DNA from: an uncultured Porphyromonadaceae bacterium
GTDB lineage: Bacteria; Bacteroidota; Bacteroidia; Bacteroidales; Muribaculaceae
DNA length: 64,000 bases
NCBI GenBank assembly: GCA_905202215.1
Contig: CAJKRG010000005.1
Location: 38,011 to 102,010 of the forward strand
Reading direction: 5' to 3'
The notes beneath the pieces were generated by a model that had not been told where the DNA came from, ran no database searches, and saw only the letters and a program-made list of their open reading frames with translations. The position numbers were made by a program, and so were the translations under genes. Shown here one piece after another: positions 8,931 to 17,444 of this stretch (position 1 is the stretch's first letter; each line of letters opens with the position of its first letter).

Positions 8931-10181
8931 TTAGTTTATAGTTATTTTATCGGCTTCGCCGAAAGAAGAATATGAACTCGTGATGATACGTTCGCCCGGT
9001 TCGAGGCCTTCGAGGACCTCGTAATATCTATAATTCTGGCGCCCAATGCGTATATTGCGGCGAGTGGCGGTCTTGCCGTCGGGGCTAAGCACATACACCC
9101 AGCGTCCTCCCGATGACTGGAAAAACGAGCCCCGCGGCACCATGACGGCTTCGGAAGCCTCGCCGAGCACCAGATCGACAGGATAAGTCTGCCCCACCCG
9201 GATATTGGCGGGAAGATCGCCATCGACCGACAGATCGGCACGGAACTGACCCTGCACGACCTCGGGATAAACCTTGCGGAGAGTAAGATCGAGCGTGCGG
9301 TTCTGCCTCTGTCCCGTAGCCTTGAGGCCCTGTGTCACACGGTCGATATAATGTTCGTCTATATTGACCGTTATCTTATAGTTGTCCAGGATATTGATCT
9401 GGCCGATCTGCTGTCCGGCGGCTATGTTCTGCCCAAGTTCGGCCGTAAGACTTCCGAGCTGACCGGTGTGCGAGGCCCGTATATTGAGATTGTCGGCACG
9501 CTGACGCACGAGAGCGAAATTTTCCTGCATATTATGCAGACTCTCCTTCATCATGGCTATCTGTACGGAGCGGTAGAGAGAGTCCTGACGCAGACGGCTT
9601 TCCAGAAGCGAAAGGGTCTCAGAGGCGAGCTGGGAGTCTTCCTGTGCCTTAAGATACTCCTCGCGCGAAGTAAGGCCTTCGGCATAGAGAGTCTCCTGTC
9701 GGGAAGCCTCGCGGCGCTTGCGGCTGAAATCGATGCGCGCCGAGAGAAGATCCTGCTTCAGCTGCAGGCGTTCCTTTTCCATGGCTATCTCGGTGTCACG
9801 GAGCATATTCTGCTTCTCGGCAAGCTGCGACTCCGAATCGAGTATCTGCTGCCTCAGATTGGGATTGCGGAGAGTAAGGATAATGTCGCCTTCACGGACC
9901 ATGGCGCCTTCCTCGACCCATTTCCGCTCTACAATGCCCGTCTCAAGCGCCGAGACCTGAACGACAACGCCGGTCTCGACACGCCCGTTGAGACGCACGA
10001 AGTCCTCGAAAAGGCCGCGGGTGACATCTTCCGTCACCATCGCTTCGGCATCTGCCTTATAGGTCGAACTGCCGGAGGCTACGACAGCCCATACTACGGC
10101 CACGGTCAGAGCCACGACGGCAACTGCGAACCAGCCGTATTTTTTCAGCAAAGGGTATTTATGTTTTATCTCGGTATCCAT
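8931..10181 (-). CDS. Periplasmic adaptor (HlyD/MacA family)
   Basis: Membrane fusion protein linking the inner-membrane ABC permease to the outer-membrane TolC channel. The 416-residue product has one N-terminal membrane segment (about 15-36, WFAVAVVALTVAVVWAVV), a lipoyl-like half motif, a coiled-coil hairpin of charged helices (about 115-215), the second lipoyl half near ASHTGQLGSL and a C-terminal barrel region ending in GERIITSSYSSF. It starts 3 nt after the TolC stop, so the two are probably translationally coupled. Confidence 0.92.
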   Translation of the reverse strand: MDTEIKHKYPLLKKYGWFAVAVVALTVAVVWAVVASGSSTYKADAEAMVTEDVTRGLFEDFVRLNGRVETGVVVQVSALETGIVERKWVEEGAMVREGDIILTLRNPNLRQQILDSESQLAEKQNMLRDTEIAMEKERLQLKQDLLSARIDFSRKRREASRQETLYAEGLTSREEYLKAQEDSQLASETLSLLESRLRQDSLYRSVQIAMMKESLHNMQENFALVRQRADNLNIRASHTGQLGSLTAELGQNIAAGQQIGQINILDNYKITVNIDEHYIDRVTQGLKATGQRQNRTLDLTLRKVYPEVVQGQFRADLSVDGDLPANIRVGQTYPVDLVLGEASEAVMVPRGSFFQSSGGRWVYVLSPDGKTATRRNIRIGRQNYRYYEVLEGLEPGERIITSSYSSFGEADKITIN

Positions 10182-10184
10182 AAG

Positions 10185-11471
10185 TTATTTTATGAGTTTT
10201 TCGCCATGATAGTAGGCGAGTATTATGGCGCTTATGATTTTCTGTATACGCTTTCCCTCAAGATCGGCACGGGCCGTGGCCAGACGGGCTGCGGAAGTAT
10301 ATAGTTCGATTGCAGAGGCACCGCCAAGCTCAAATTTACGCCTGATGGCCCTGAAAGCCAGCTCCTCGGCCTCGACACGCTTCAGGGCGGCGACATGTCC
10401 GTCGGTAGCCTCGCGGAGATCAAGGGCCGCTTCAGCGGTTTCTTTTTCGATTTCATAGCAGGTCTGGTCCAGACGAGTACGGCTCTGGTTCAGTTCTATC
10501 TTCGCCTTTTTCACACGATTGACATCGCTCAGCCCTGTGAAAAGCGGAATCGAGATGGAAAAGCCGATATACTGGCCCATATTGTCGTGCCACTGACGCC
10601 CGAAACCGGGAACTACGAGACCGGCGCCTATCATCTTATAATATGACGTGTTGATTCCGGCACTGAGAGATATTCTTGGCGAGAAAGCCCCGCGGGCCGC
10701 CTTCAGTCCGTACTCGCTTCCGCGGAGAGCCAGTCGGGCCTCGGCAATACGGGGGTGTTCGCCCGAGAAATCGGCAGCGCGCTCTCCGTCGTCCTCGATC
10801 AGATCGAGAGCTTCGTCGGTCAGCTCCATGCCCATAGCCCCTCGGAGCGTCAAATAAGCCTTGGAGAGAAGACTGCGCTGGGTGGAAAGCTCATATTCGT
10901 CGTTCGCCACGAGCGCACTGATCTCGGCTACATCGGCGCTGCTTTTGGAACCGAGCTGTTCGCCGCGTTCGACGGCACGCAGATCGGTGCTGTCGCGTGT
11001 GAGCTGCTCTTCCATCTGCGCGACCATCGCCTTGCAGTACGACACATTGTAGAAAGCACGTATCACTTCGAGCGACACCTGATCCTGCTCCAGCTGCGCC
11101 GTCTGTATCTGTCTAAGACGCGCTACTTTGGCCGCTTTCAGATTATTGACATTCACAAGACCGTCGAAAAGCGGGAGTGACATCTGAAGACCGAATCCCG
11201 TCGACAGGGTCTTTTTATTGTCGTATGTATTTGTCTCAGGGTCGATATTTCGACCGAAGCTAATATTGCCGCTTGCCGAGAGGCCGATATACGGCATAAG
11301 ATCGGCGGCGGCGAGGCGTTTGTCGGCGGTAGCCTTATCGATCTCGAAACGGCTTATGATGTTGCGGTGTGCATGATCGCGGGCATATATCAGACAGTCG
11401 TTAAGACTCATCTGCGCCGATACTGTCTGCGTCGCCATCATCAATGATAATATCACAATCTTCATTTTCAT
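10185..11471 (-). CDS. TolC-family outer-membrane efflux protein
   Basis: Trimeric outer-membrane channel for the ABC exporter encoded downstream. It is 428 residues long from the ATG giving MKMKIVILSL, with a signal peptide ending near VSAQ and two repeats of long amphipathic helices and short strands (TSFGRNIDPET-like and LFTGLSD-like segments) as in the OEP family. The upstream in-frame codons were rejected because a -7 box lies immediately before this ATG. It is first in the four-gene operon. Confidence 0.92.
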   Translation of the reverse strand: MKMKIVILSLMMATQTVSAQMSLNDCLIYARDHAHRNIISRFEIDKATADKRLAAADLMPYIGLSASGNISFGRNIDPETNTYDNKKTLSTGFGLQMSLPLFDGLVNVNNLKAAKVARLRQIQTAQLEQDQVSLEVIRAFYNVSYCKAMVAQMEEQLTRDSTDLRAVERGEQLGSKSSADVAEISALVANDEYELSTQRSLLSKAYLTLRGAMGMELTDEALDLIEDDGERAADFSGEHPRIAEARLALRGSEYGLKAARGAFSPRISLSAGINTSYYKMIGAGLVVPGFGRQWHDNMGQYIGFSISIPLFTGLSDVNRVKKAKIELNQSRTRLDQTCYEIEKETAEAALDLREATDGHVAALKRVEAEELAFRAIRRKFELGGASAIELYTSAARLATARADLEGKRIQKIISAIILAYYHGEKLIK

Positions 11472-11475
11472 GACG

Positions 11476-11483
11476 CAAAAGTA
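11476..11483 (-). promoter_or_regulatory. -7 promoter element of the tolC-type exporter operon
   Basis: TACTTTTG on the minus strand fits TAnnTTTG and ends 5 nt before the ATG, which predicts an almost leaderless mRNA. No clear TTTG -33 box is present, suggesting activator dependence. Confidence 0.5.
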
Positions 11484-11543
11484 ATGAGCCGCCAGCCTGA
11501 ATCCCATGAAAATGCGGGAAAACCGCATTTCAAGGCAGCGGAT

Positions 11544-11580
11544 TGTCTAAAAAATATACACCCTGTCTAAAAAGCATACA
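11544..11580. promoter_or_regulatory. Direct repeat, possible operator between divergent transporter genes
   Basis: Two copies of a 17-nt unit (TGTCTAAAAAATATACA and TGTCTAAAAAGCATACA, 15 of 17 identical) start exactly 20 bp apart, about two helical turns. They lie between the divergent exporter operon and the YidE-like gene, over the -33 region of the latter. This spacing is typical of binding sites for a dimeric regulator; no regulator gene is adjacent. Confidence 0.5.
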
Positions 11581-11600
11581 GGGGTATCGGCAAAAAGTAG

Positions 11601-11608
11601 TAATTTTG
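11601..11608 (+). promoter_or_regulatory. -7 promoter element of the YidE-like transporter gene
   Basis: TAATTTTG fits TAnnTTTG and ends 5 nt before the ATG, so the transcript should have at most a few leader bases. The -33 position carries no TTTG but falls at the end of the 17-nt direct repeat. Confidence 0.5.
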
Positions 11609-11613
11609 CATCC

Positions 11614-13278
11614 ATGAACTGGATAGAGAGTCTTTTTTTCGAGCATACGCCCCTTCAGGCCGTGATTGTCATGTCGATAATCATTGCCGCGGGCCTCGGT
11701 CTCGGCAAAATCAAGATCGGAGGCGTCGGACTTGGCGTCACATTCGTATTTTTCATGGGCATCCTTGCCGGACACATTGGTTTCAGCATCGATCCGGCCA
11801 TGCTGTCGTATGCCGAGAGCTTCGGACTTGTCCTTTTCGTATACGAACTCGGACTCAAGGTCGGCCCAGGCTTCTTCAGTTCGTTCCGGAGCGGAGGCGT
11901 AGGACTCAACATGCTCGGTCTGTGGGTAATACTGCTGGGTACGGCTATGGCGATTGCGTTCTGCTATATATTCTCGATGCCGATGAGCGACATGATAGGG
12001 GTGCTGTGCGGAGCCACGACCAACACTCCGGCCCTCGGTGCGGCTCAGCAGGCTCTCGAACAACTCGGAATCAGCGCCCAGGGCGCCGCCCTTGGCTGCG
12101 CGGTGACCTACCCGCTCGGCGTGGTGGGCGTGATACTGGCCTTGATCGTGGTGCGTAAATTTTTTGTACGCCCTTCGGATATCCGCTCTGGCAGCTCGCA
12201 GGAAGAGTCCGACCATACCTTTGTGGCCGGTTTCAGCGTGGAAAATCCTGGCATCAACGGCCTGACGATACGCGAAGTGGCCACAGCGGCCAAAGGACGT
12301 TTCGTGATCAGCCGCCTCTGGCGCGACGGATCGGTGACGATCCCCGCCGGCGACACCGTGCTGCTGTCGGGTGACCGCCTTCTCGTGGTGACAACCGACG
12401 ACGAACTTCCGGAACTGCGCATAATATTCGGACGGCAGGAAGACACCGACTACAACAGCGCCGATGTTGACTGGAACGCACTCGATTCCAATGTCGTAAG
12501 CCGTCATGTGGTGGTGACACGCCCCGAAATCAACGGCAAACGACTCGGCTCGCTCCGACTCCGCAACAGCTACGACATCAATATATCGCGCGTAACGCGC
12601 GCGGGCGTGAGACTGCTCGCCACACCCGGTCTGGTGCTTCAGCTCGGCGACCGCCTCACCATCGTAGGCGACCAGAAAGCAATCGACGCCGTGTCGAAAC
12701 TTCTCGGCAACACTGAGGCCAAGCTTCGAGACCCAAATCTCGCCGCCATATTCATAGGTATGGTGCTCGGTCTTGTCTTAGGCTCGATACCCATAATGAT
12801 TCCGGGTATATCGATGCCGGTAAAGCTCGGTCTGGCCGGGGGTCCGATGATAGTGGGTATTCTGCTGGGACGTTTCGGGCCGCGCTTCCATCTGGTGACA
12901 TACACAACGAGTTCGGCCAATCTCATGCTGCGCGGAATAGGCCTGAGCCTCTATCTGGCGTGCCTGGGCCTCGAGGCCGGCTCGGGATTTTTCGACACCA
13001 TAATGCGGGCCGACGGTCTCGCGTGGATAGGCATGGGCTTTTTCATCACATTGATTCCCGTTGTGATAATGGCTGCATGGGCCGTAAGGAAGAGCGGCAT
13101 AGATTTCGGCACGGCCTGCGGCATGACATGCGGTGCCATGGCCAACCCAATGGCACTAAATTATGCCAACGACACCCTGCCGGGCGACAATGCCGCCGTG
13201 GCCTATGCCACGGTCTATCCGCTGGGCATGTTCGTTCGCGTGCTTCTGGCCCAGATACTCGTTCTCGTATTCAGTTGA
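11614..13278 (+). CDS. AspT/YidE-family putative transporter
   Basis: Inner-membrane protein of the aspartate:alanine exchanger (AAE) family, 554 residues. It has the family's duplicated layout: about five N-terminal spans, a hydrophilic centre with two RCK_C/TrkA-C-like domains (about 205-285 and 295-370) and five or six C-terminal spans. The matching segments GATTNTPALGAAQQAL in the first half and CGAMANPMALNYAN in the second are the paired AAE motifs. The substrate is not known for the YidE/YbjL branch. It is transcribed divergently from the exporter operon. Confidence 0.88.
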   Translation: MNWIESLFFEHTPLQAVIVMSIIIAAGLGLGKIKIGGVGLGVTFVFFMGILAGHIGFSIDPAMLSYAESFGLVLFVYELGLKVGPGFFSSFRSGGVGLNMLGLWVILLGTAMAIAFCYIFSMPMSDMIGVLCGATTNTPALGAAQQALEQLGISAQGAALGCAVTYPLGVVGVILALIVVRKFFVRPSDIRSGSSQEESDHTFVAGFSVENPGINGLTIREVATAAKGRFVISRLWRDGSVTIPAGDTVLLSGDRLLVVTTDDELPELRIIFGRQEDTDYNSADVDWNALDSNVVSRHVVVTRPEINGKRLGSLRLRNSYDINISRVTRAGVRLLATPGLVLQLGDRLTIVGDQKAIDAVSKLLGNTEAKLRDPNLAAIFIGMVLGLVLGSIPIMIPGISMPVKLGLAGGPMIVGILLGRFGPRFHLVTYTTSSANLMLRGIGLSLYLACLGLEAGSGFFDTIMRADGLAWIGMGFFITLIPVVIMAAWAVRKSGIDFGTACGMTCGAMANPMALNYANDTLPGDNAAVAYATVYPLGMFVRVLLAQILVLVFS

Positions 13279-13322
13279 GTGTACCGACGCACTCGGCCGT
13301 ATTTAATGAAAATACCTAAACC

Positions 13323-14786
13323 ATGAAAGGCAGTAAGATCTATTTGTTTTCCATCGTGCTCGTAGCCGTGCTGGGAGGTCTCCTCTTCGGCTATGACACA
13401 GCCGTGATTTCCGGCGCCGAAAAAGGGCTACAGGCATTTTTCCTCGGGGCCGACGATTTTACATATACCGATGTCATACACGGAATTACATCGAGTAGCG
13501 CCCTCCTCGGATGCATACTCGGCAGCGCCGTCTCGGGCCTAATGGCCTCGCGACTCGGCCGCAAGCCGACCCTCATATTCGCCGGCATACTGTTCCTGCT
13601 CTCGGCGTTGGGCAGCTACTGTCCGGAATTTTTCTTTTTCGCATACGGCAAACCGACACTTTCGCTGCTGGTGGCTTTCAATGTCTATCGCATCATCGGC
13701 GGCGTAGGTGTCGGGCTTGCTTCGGCCATCTGTCCTATGTATATCGCCGAAGTCGCCCCGAGCAATCTCCGCGGCACACTTGTGTCGTGGAATCAGTTTG
13801 CCATCATTTTCGGTCAGCTCGTGGTCTACTTCGTCAACTTCCTTATCCTCGGTGAACATACCAATCCCATAATCGAGAAAATAGGCGAGACGGTCTATGC
13901 CGTGCATCCGTCGTCCGATCCCTGGACTATCTCGACAGGATGGCGCTATATGTTCGGAAGCGAGGCTTTTGTGGCGGCTCTCTTCACCGTTCTGGTTTTC
14001 TTCGTGCCGGAATCTCCGCGTTATCTCGCCCTCAAGGGTGAAGACTCCAAAGCACTCAAGACCCTCGCCCGTATCAACGGATCGGAAGCCGCAGGCACTA
14101 TTCTCGCCGAAATCCGGTCGACGGTCAGCGTAAAATCCGAACGACTGTTCTCATTCGGCGTAATGGTGATCTTTGTCGGCGTAATGCTGTCGGTATTCCA
14201 GCAGGCAGTAGGTATAAACGCGGTGCTCTATTACGCTCCGCGCATATTCGAATCGATGGGCATGGGTAATCCGATGGTGCAGACCGTCATGATGGGCATC
14301 GTCAATATAGCGTTCACGCTTGTAGCCGTATTCACAGTCGAAAAACTCGGCCGCAAGCCGCTTCTGATATGGGGATCCATAGGCATGGCCGCCGGCGCAT
14401 TCGGTGTGGCGGTATCCAATATAATAGATGTGCCGGCCATCGTGCCGGTGATATCCATCATGGTCTATTCTGCCTCGTTCATGTTCTCATGGGGCCCGAT
14501 ATGCTGGGTGCTGATAGCCGAGATTTTCCCGAATACTATCCGCTCGGCAGCCGTCGCGGTGGCCGTAGCGTTCCAATGGATATTCAATTTCATCGTATCG
14601 AGCACCTTTGTGCCGATGTACAACATGAGCCTCGGCTCTATGGGCACTAAATTCGGCCATATGTTCGCCTACGCTCTTTACGGCGCCATATGCATTATAG
14701 CGGCCTGGTTCGTATACCGTCTTGTCCCCGAAACCAAGGGTAAGACCCTCGAAGACATGACAGTCCTCTGGCGTAAAAAACAATAA
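13323..14786 (+). CDS. MFS sugar porter (XylE-like)
   Basis: Sugar:proton symporter of the inner membrane, 487 residues with 12 predicted spans. Diagnostic segments are GGLLFGYDTAVISG near the start, RLGRKP after span 2, VPESPRYL after span 6, QQAVGINAVLYYAP in span 7, EKLGRKPLL, and PETKGKTLE at the C-terminus. A family-typical longer loop with several aromatics lies between spans 3 and 4. The substrate is probably a pentose or hexose and cannot be resolved from sequence alone. It follows the YidE-like gene by 44 nt and may be co-transcribed. Confidence 0.92.
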   Translation: MKGSKIYLFSIVLVAVLGGLLFGYDTAVISGAEKGLQAFFLGADDFTYTDVIHGITSSSALLGCILGSAVSGLMASRLGRKPTLIFAGILFLLSALGSYCPEFFFFAYGKPTLSLLVAFNVYRIIGGVGVGLASAICPMYIAEVAPSNLRGTLVSWNQFAIIFGQLVVYFVNFLILGEHTNPIIEKIGETVYAVHPSSDPWTISTGWRYMFGSEAFVAALFTVLVFFVPESPRYLALKGEDSKALKTLARINGSEAAGTILAEIRSTVSVKSERLFSFGVMVIFVGVMLSVFQQAVGINAVLYYAPRIFESMGMGNPMVQTVMMGIVNIAFTLVAVFTVEKLGRKPLLIWGSIGMAAGAFGVAVSNIIDVPAIVPVISIMVYSASFMFSWGPICWVLIAEIFPNTIRSAAVAVAVAFQWIFNFIVSSTFVPMYNMSLGSMGTKFGHMFAYALYGAICIIAAWFVYRLVPETKGKTLEDMTVLWRKKQ

Positions 14787-14807
14787 AAGGTTGTTTAACT
14801 ACCTGAA

Positions 14808-14839
14808 AAAGCCACATTCCGACACTGGAGTGTGGCTTT
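14808..14839 (+). terminator. Intrinsic terminator after the sugar porter gene
   Basis: AAAGCCACA/TGTGGCTTT plus an inner TTCC/GGAG gives a 13-bp stem with a 6-nt loop, followed by TATTTT. A-rich bases precede it, so it could work on both strands. Confidence 0.85.
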
Positions 14840-14885
14840 ATTTTGCACAAAAGTGTCCGTTTGGTGCAAAATTACAGCCGAAAAT

Positions 14886-14916
14886 TTTGCAGGCATCGCA
14901 CAATTATATAATTTTG
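14886..14916 (+). promoter_or_regulatory. Strong promoter with no downstream coding sequence
   Basis: TTTG (14886-14889), 19 nt, then TAATTTTG (14909-14916) is a full match to the Bacteroidetes consensus. The only plus-strand unit it can drive is the candidate small RNA, because gapA downstream reads the other way. Confidence 0.75.
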
Positions 14917-14920
14917 TCAA

Positions 14921-15094
14921 TATAATATCTATAATAAGTGTCTTTTTGCCACTAATTCACAAAATACAACGACAAAACAACGGCTTTTTATGCACTAAAG
15001 AAAACAAACCGAACCATTATATACAGACCCGCGGCACACGGGTCGCGGGAATATGCAATCGACCCGCGACCGAAATGCCGCGGGTCGATTTTTA
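14921..15094 (+). ncRNA. Candidate small RNA with alternative terminator hairpins
   Basis: The span runs from a few bases after the promoter to the T-rich tract after a GC-rich stem. About 100 AT-rich, probably single-stranded bases are followed by four GC blocks: A 15026-15035, B 15041-15049, C 15063-15071, D 15077-15086. A pairs with D (10 bp) and B with C (9 bp) to form one long hairpin; alternatively A pairs with B (6 bp) and 15060-15068 pairs with 15079-15087 (9 bp) just before ATTTTTATTTA. No credible reading frame is present. It does not match an RNA family I can name. Confidence 0.5.
15060..15094 (+). terminator. Intrinsic terminator of the candidate small RNA
   Basis: CGACCCGCG/CGCGGGTCG forms a perfect 9-bp stem followed by ATTTTTATTT. 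Confidence 0.75.
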
Positions 15095-15127
15095 TTTAGA
15101 GGATCGTATAAATTACGACCCTCTAAA
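15095..15127. repeat. Inverted repeat between small RNA and gapA
   Basis: TTTAGAGG/CCTCTAAA with an inner TCGTA/TACGA makes a 13-bp hairpin with one mismatch. It may be a second terminator for either strand. Confidence 0.5.
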
Positions 15128-15129
15128 CA

Positions 15130-15163
15130 AAAAGCGCCCGCTCCAAAAAGGAACGGGCGACTT
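15130..15163 (-). terminator. Intrinsic terminator of gapA
   Basis: CGCCCG/CGGGCG with an inner TCC/GGA stem lies 30 nt past the gapA stop; on the minus strand it is followed by CTTTTTG. Confidence 0.8.
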
Positions 15164-15188
15164 TTATGTGGTTTTATCTGACGACAGA

Positions 15189-16199
15189 TTAGCCATTGAT
15201 CTTAACCATGGTAGCGATGAGATCGAGCACCTTGTTGGAGTAACCGATTTCGTTGTCGTACCACGATACAACCTTAACGAAGGTCGGGGTCAGGTATACA
15301 CCGGCGTTGGCGTCGAAGATAGAAGTGCGGGCGTCGCCGAGGAAGTCGCTGGAAACGACAGCGTCTTCGGTGTAGCCGAGCACACCCTTGAGTTCGCCTT
15401 CGGCAGCAGCCTTCATGGCAGCGCAGATGTCTTCTTTCGAAGCGGGCTTGGCGAGGTTGACGGTGAGGTCAACAACAGATACGTCGAGGGTGGGGACACG
15501 CATCGAGATACCGGTGAGTTTGCCGTTGAGTTCGGGGATAACTTTGCCTACAGCCTTTGCAGCGCCGGTCGACGAGGGGATGATGTTGCCGGAAGCAGCA
15601 CGGCCACCGCGCCAGTCTTTCATCGAAGGACCGTCAACGGTCTTCTGGGTAGCGGTTGTAGAGTGAACGGTGGTCATAAGACCTTCAACGATACCGAAGT
15701 TGTCGTTGAGAACCTTGGCGATGGGAGCAAGGCAGTTGGTGGTGCAGGAAGCGTTCGATACAAACTGAGTGCCCTTTACATAGGTGTCAGCGTTAACGCC
15801 GCATACGAACATGGGGGTGTCGTCCTTGGAAGGAGCGGACATAACCACGTACTTAGCGCCTGCGTCGATGTGACCCTGAGCTTTTTCCTTTGTAAGGAAG
15901 AGGCCGGTGGATTCAACTACGTATTCTGCGCCCTTTTCGCCCCAAGCGATTTCTGCGGGGTTCTTGCAAGCGGAAACCTTGATTTCCTTGCCGTTTACGA
16001 TAAGGAGGCTCTTTTCGAGGTCATAGTCAACGGTGCCGTCGAACTGGCCGTGCATTGTGTCGTATTTGAGCATGTAAGCCATGTAGTCGACGGGAAGGAG
16101 GTCGTTGATAGCGACTACTTCGATGTCGTCGCGCTTGGTGGAAGCACGGAAGACGAAGCGACCGATGCGACCGAAACCATTGATACCAATTTTAGTCAT
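15189..16199 (-). CDS. gapA: Glyceraldehyde-3-phosphate dehydrogenase, type I
   Basis: Glycolytic NAD-dependent oxidation of glyceraldehyde 3-phosphate to 1,3-bisphosphoglycerate. The 336-residue enzyme has the Rossmann motif INGFGRIGR (6-14), Asp33 in AINDLL typical of NAD preference, catalytic Cys152 in SNASCTTNC and His179. It is monocistronic, with its own promoter and terminator. Confidence 0.97.
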   Translation of the reverse strand: MTKIGINGFGRIGRFVFRASTKRDDIEVVAINDLLPVDYMAYMLKYDTMHGQFDGTVDYDLEKSLLIVNGKEIKVSACKNPAEIAWGEKGAEYVVESTGLFLTKEKAQGHIDAGAKYVVMSAPSKDDTPMFVCGVNADTYVKGTQFVSNASCTTNCLAPIAKVLNDNFGIVEGLMTTVHSTTATQKTVDGPSMKDWRGGRAASGNIIPSSTGAAKAVGKVIPELNGKLTGISMRVPTLDVSVVDLTVNLAKPASKEDICAAMKAAAEGELKGVLGYTEDAVVSSDFLGDARTSIFDANAGVYLTPTFVKVVSWYDNEIGYSNKVLDLIATMVKING

Positions 16200-16307
16200 A
16201 GTAGTATATTGAATATTGGGTTGTGTTATGTGTCGGTATATTAGTTACTTGAAGAACTTTCAGCACAATTGCGGAGGCCATTTCTGACGGCCCGCTTTTA
16301 TTCGGCG

Positions 16308-16315
16308 CAAAATTA
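16308..16315 (-). promoter_or_regulatory. -7 element of gapA
   Basis: TAATTTTG on the minus strand with a weak TATG at the -33 position 19 nt upstream. It predicts a leader of about 100 nt for gapA. Confidence 0.55.
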
Positions 16316-16373
16316 ATGAAAAATTTCGGTATTACATACATAGTTGTTGTTTTTTTATTTTCAAAACTTTTGT

Positions 16374-16381
16374 TAAATTTG
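16374..16381 (+). promoter_or_regulatory. -7 element upstream of mscL
   Basis: TAAATTTG fits TAnnTTTG; the -33 region is only T-rich. A start near 16387 leaves a leader of about 90 nt before mscL. Confidence 0.5.
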
Positions 16382-16476
16382 CGCTTTGAGGTCGTAGTCT
16401 GCGAAATATTCTCGATTACACTCAACCCGAAAGTGGTGATGACGGTTTTATAACTGACAATAATTAAATGTAAGAT

Positions 16477-16911
16477 ATGAAAAAATTTTTGAACGAATTT
16501 AAAGAGTTCGCAATGCGCGGCAACGTTGTCGATATGGCAGTCGGTGTAATCATCGGTGCCGCATTCGGCAAGATAGTGACCTCGCTGGTCAACGACATCA
16601 TCATGCCCGTTGTCGGTGTCCTCACCGGAGGCACCAATTTCTCGGAGTACAAATGGGTTATCAAGGAAGGTGTCACACAGGGCACAGAGGTAATCACTCC
16701 TGAAGTAGCCGTGACATGGGGCGCCTTTATCCAGACAATAGTTGACTTCCTTATCATAGCGTTCTGTATCTTCGTGGCAATCAAATTCATCAACAAGCTA
16801 AGCCGCAAGAAAGAGGCCGAACCCGAGCCTGCCGCTCCCGCCGGCCCCACACAGGAAGAGCTTCTCACTGAAATACGCGATCTTCTGCGCAAGGACGTAG
16901 AGAAAAAGTGA
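16477..16911 (+). CDS. mscL: Large-conductance mechanosensitive channel
   Basis: Pentameric inner-membrane channel that opens under membrane tension to release osmolytes. The 144 residues show the amphipathic N-terminal helix (KKFLNEFKEFAMRGN), first span DMAVGVIIGAAFGKIVTSLV, a periplasmic loop, the second span near 88-107 and a charged C-terminal helix with an unusual Pro/Ala/Glu-rich linker (PEPAAPAGPT). Its stop overlaps the aroK start by 4 nt. Confidence 0.96.
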   Translation: MKKFLNEFKEFAMRGNVVDMAVGVIIGAAFGKIVTSLVNDIIMPVVGVLTGGTNFSEYKWVIKEGVTQGTEVITPEVAVTWGAFIQTIVDFLIIAFCIFVAIKFINKLSRKKEAEPEPAAPAGPTQEELLTEIRDLLRKDVEKK

Positions 16912-17444
16912 CCCGTCGTCCCATTTTTCTCATAGGCTTCATGGCGTGCGGCAAGAGCACTCTGCTGCGCGCCGTGGCTGATCGCGTACACGGCCGCAAA
17001 TATATAGATCTCGACCACGAGATAGTGCGTGCCGCCGGAAAAAGCATTCCGGCCATCTTCGCGGAGGACGGCGAAGAGGCATTCCGCAGGCTTGAGAGCG
17101 ACATACTCGCCTCCCTGTGCCGCACCGACGCCATCGTGGCATGCGGAGGAGGCACGCCATGCCGTCCGGGCGCCATGGATGCCATGCTTGCCGCCGGAAC
17201 TGTCGTATGGCTGAAAGCCGACATCGACATCACACTCAGCCGCCTCAGGCTCGCGCCGGGTGAAAGACCCGTCATCGACGCGCTGCTTGCCGATCACGCG
17301 GCTCTGAAAGCCAAGGTCGAAAGCCTGATGGCCGAACGCGAGCCGCACTACAGCCGCGCCACCGCCGTCTTCGACAGCTCGCGGCTCGACAACGAAGCCG
17401 AGATCGAAGAAAGCGCCCGCAAATTCATCGACACCTACCTATGA
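16908..17444 (+). CDS. aroK: Shikimate kinase
   Basis: Phosphorylates shikimate to shikimate 3-phosphate in the chorismate pathway. The 178-residue kinase has the P-loop GFMACGKST (10-18), the substrate-binding IDLDHEI (Asp38/Asp40 region), FRRLESD (family FRxxE) and CGGGTP. Translation begins at a GTG that shares bases with the mscL stop (GTGA), so it is coupled to mscL translation. Its own stop overlaps the next gene in an ATGA. Confidence 0.94.
   Translation: MTRRPIFLIGFMACGKSTLLRAVADRVHGRKYIDLDHEIVRAAGKSIPAIFAEDGEEAFRRLESDILASLCRTDAIVACGGGTPCRPGAMDAMLAAGTVVWLKADIDITLSRLRLAPGERPVIDALLADHAALKAKVESLMAEREPHYSRATAVFDSSRLDNEAEIEESARKFIDTYL

Noticed and set aside
11476..11500. Sigma-54 promoter before the tolC-type gene (TGGC ... 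TTTTGC)
   Set aside because: The GG-to-GC spacing is not the required 10 bases; a TAnnTTTG box explains the sequence better.
14788..14800. Shared GGTTGTTTA word with the possible IS end at 63907
   Set aside because: Only nine bases match and the surrounding sequence is a normal terminator context; too short to call an IS remnant.
14832..16244. 470-codon frame antisense to gapA, starting near the small-RNA promoter
   Set aside because: The protein is low-complexity Val/Gly/Asp sequence complementary to gapA and unlike any family; the promoter more likely serves the short RNA that terminates at about 15094.
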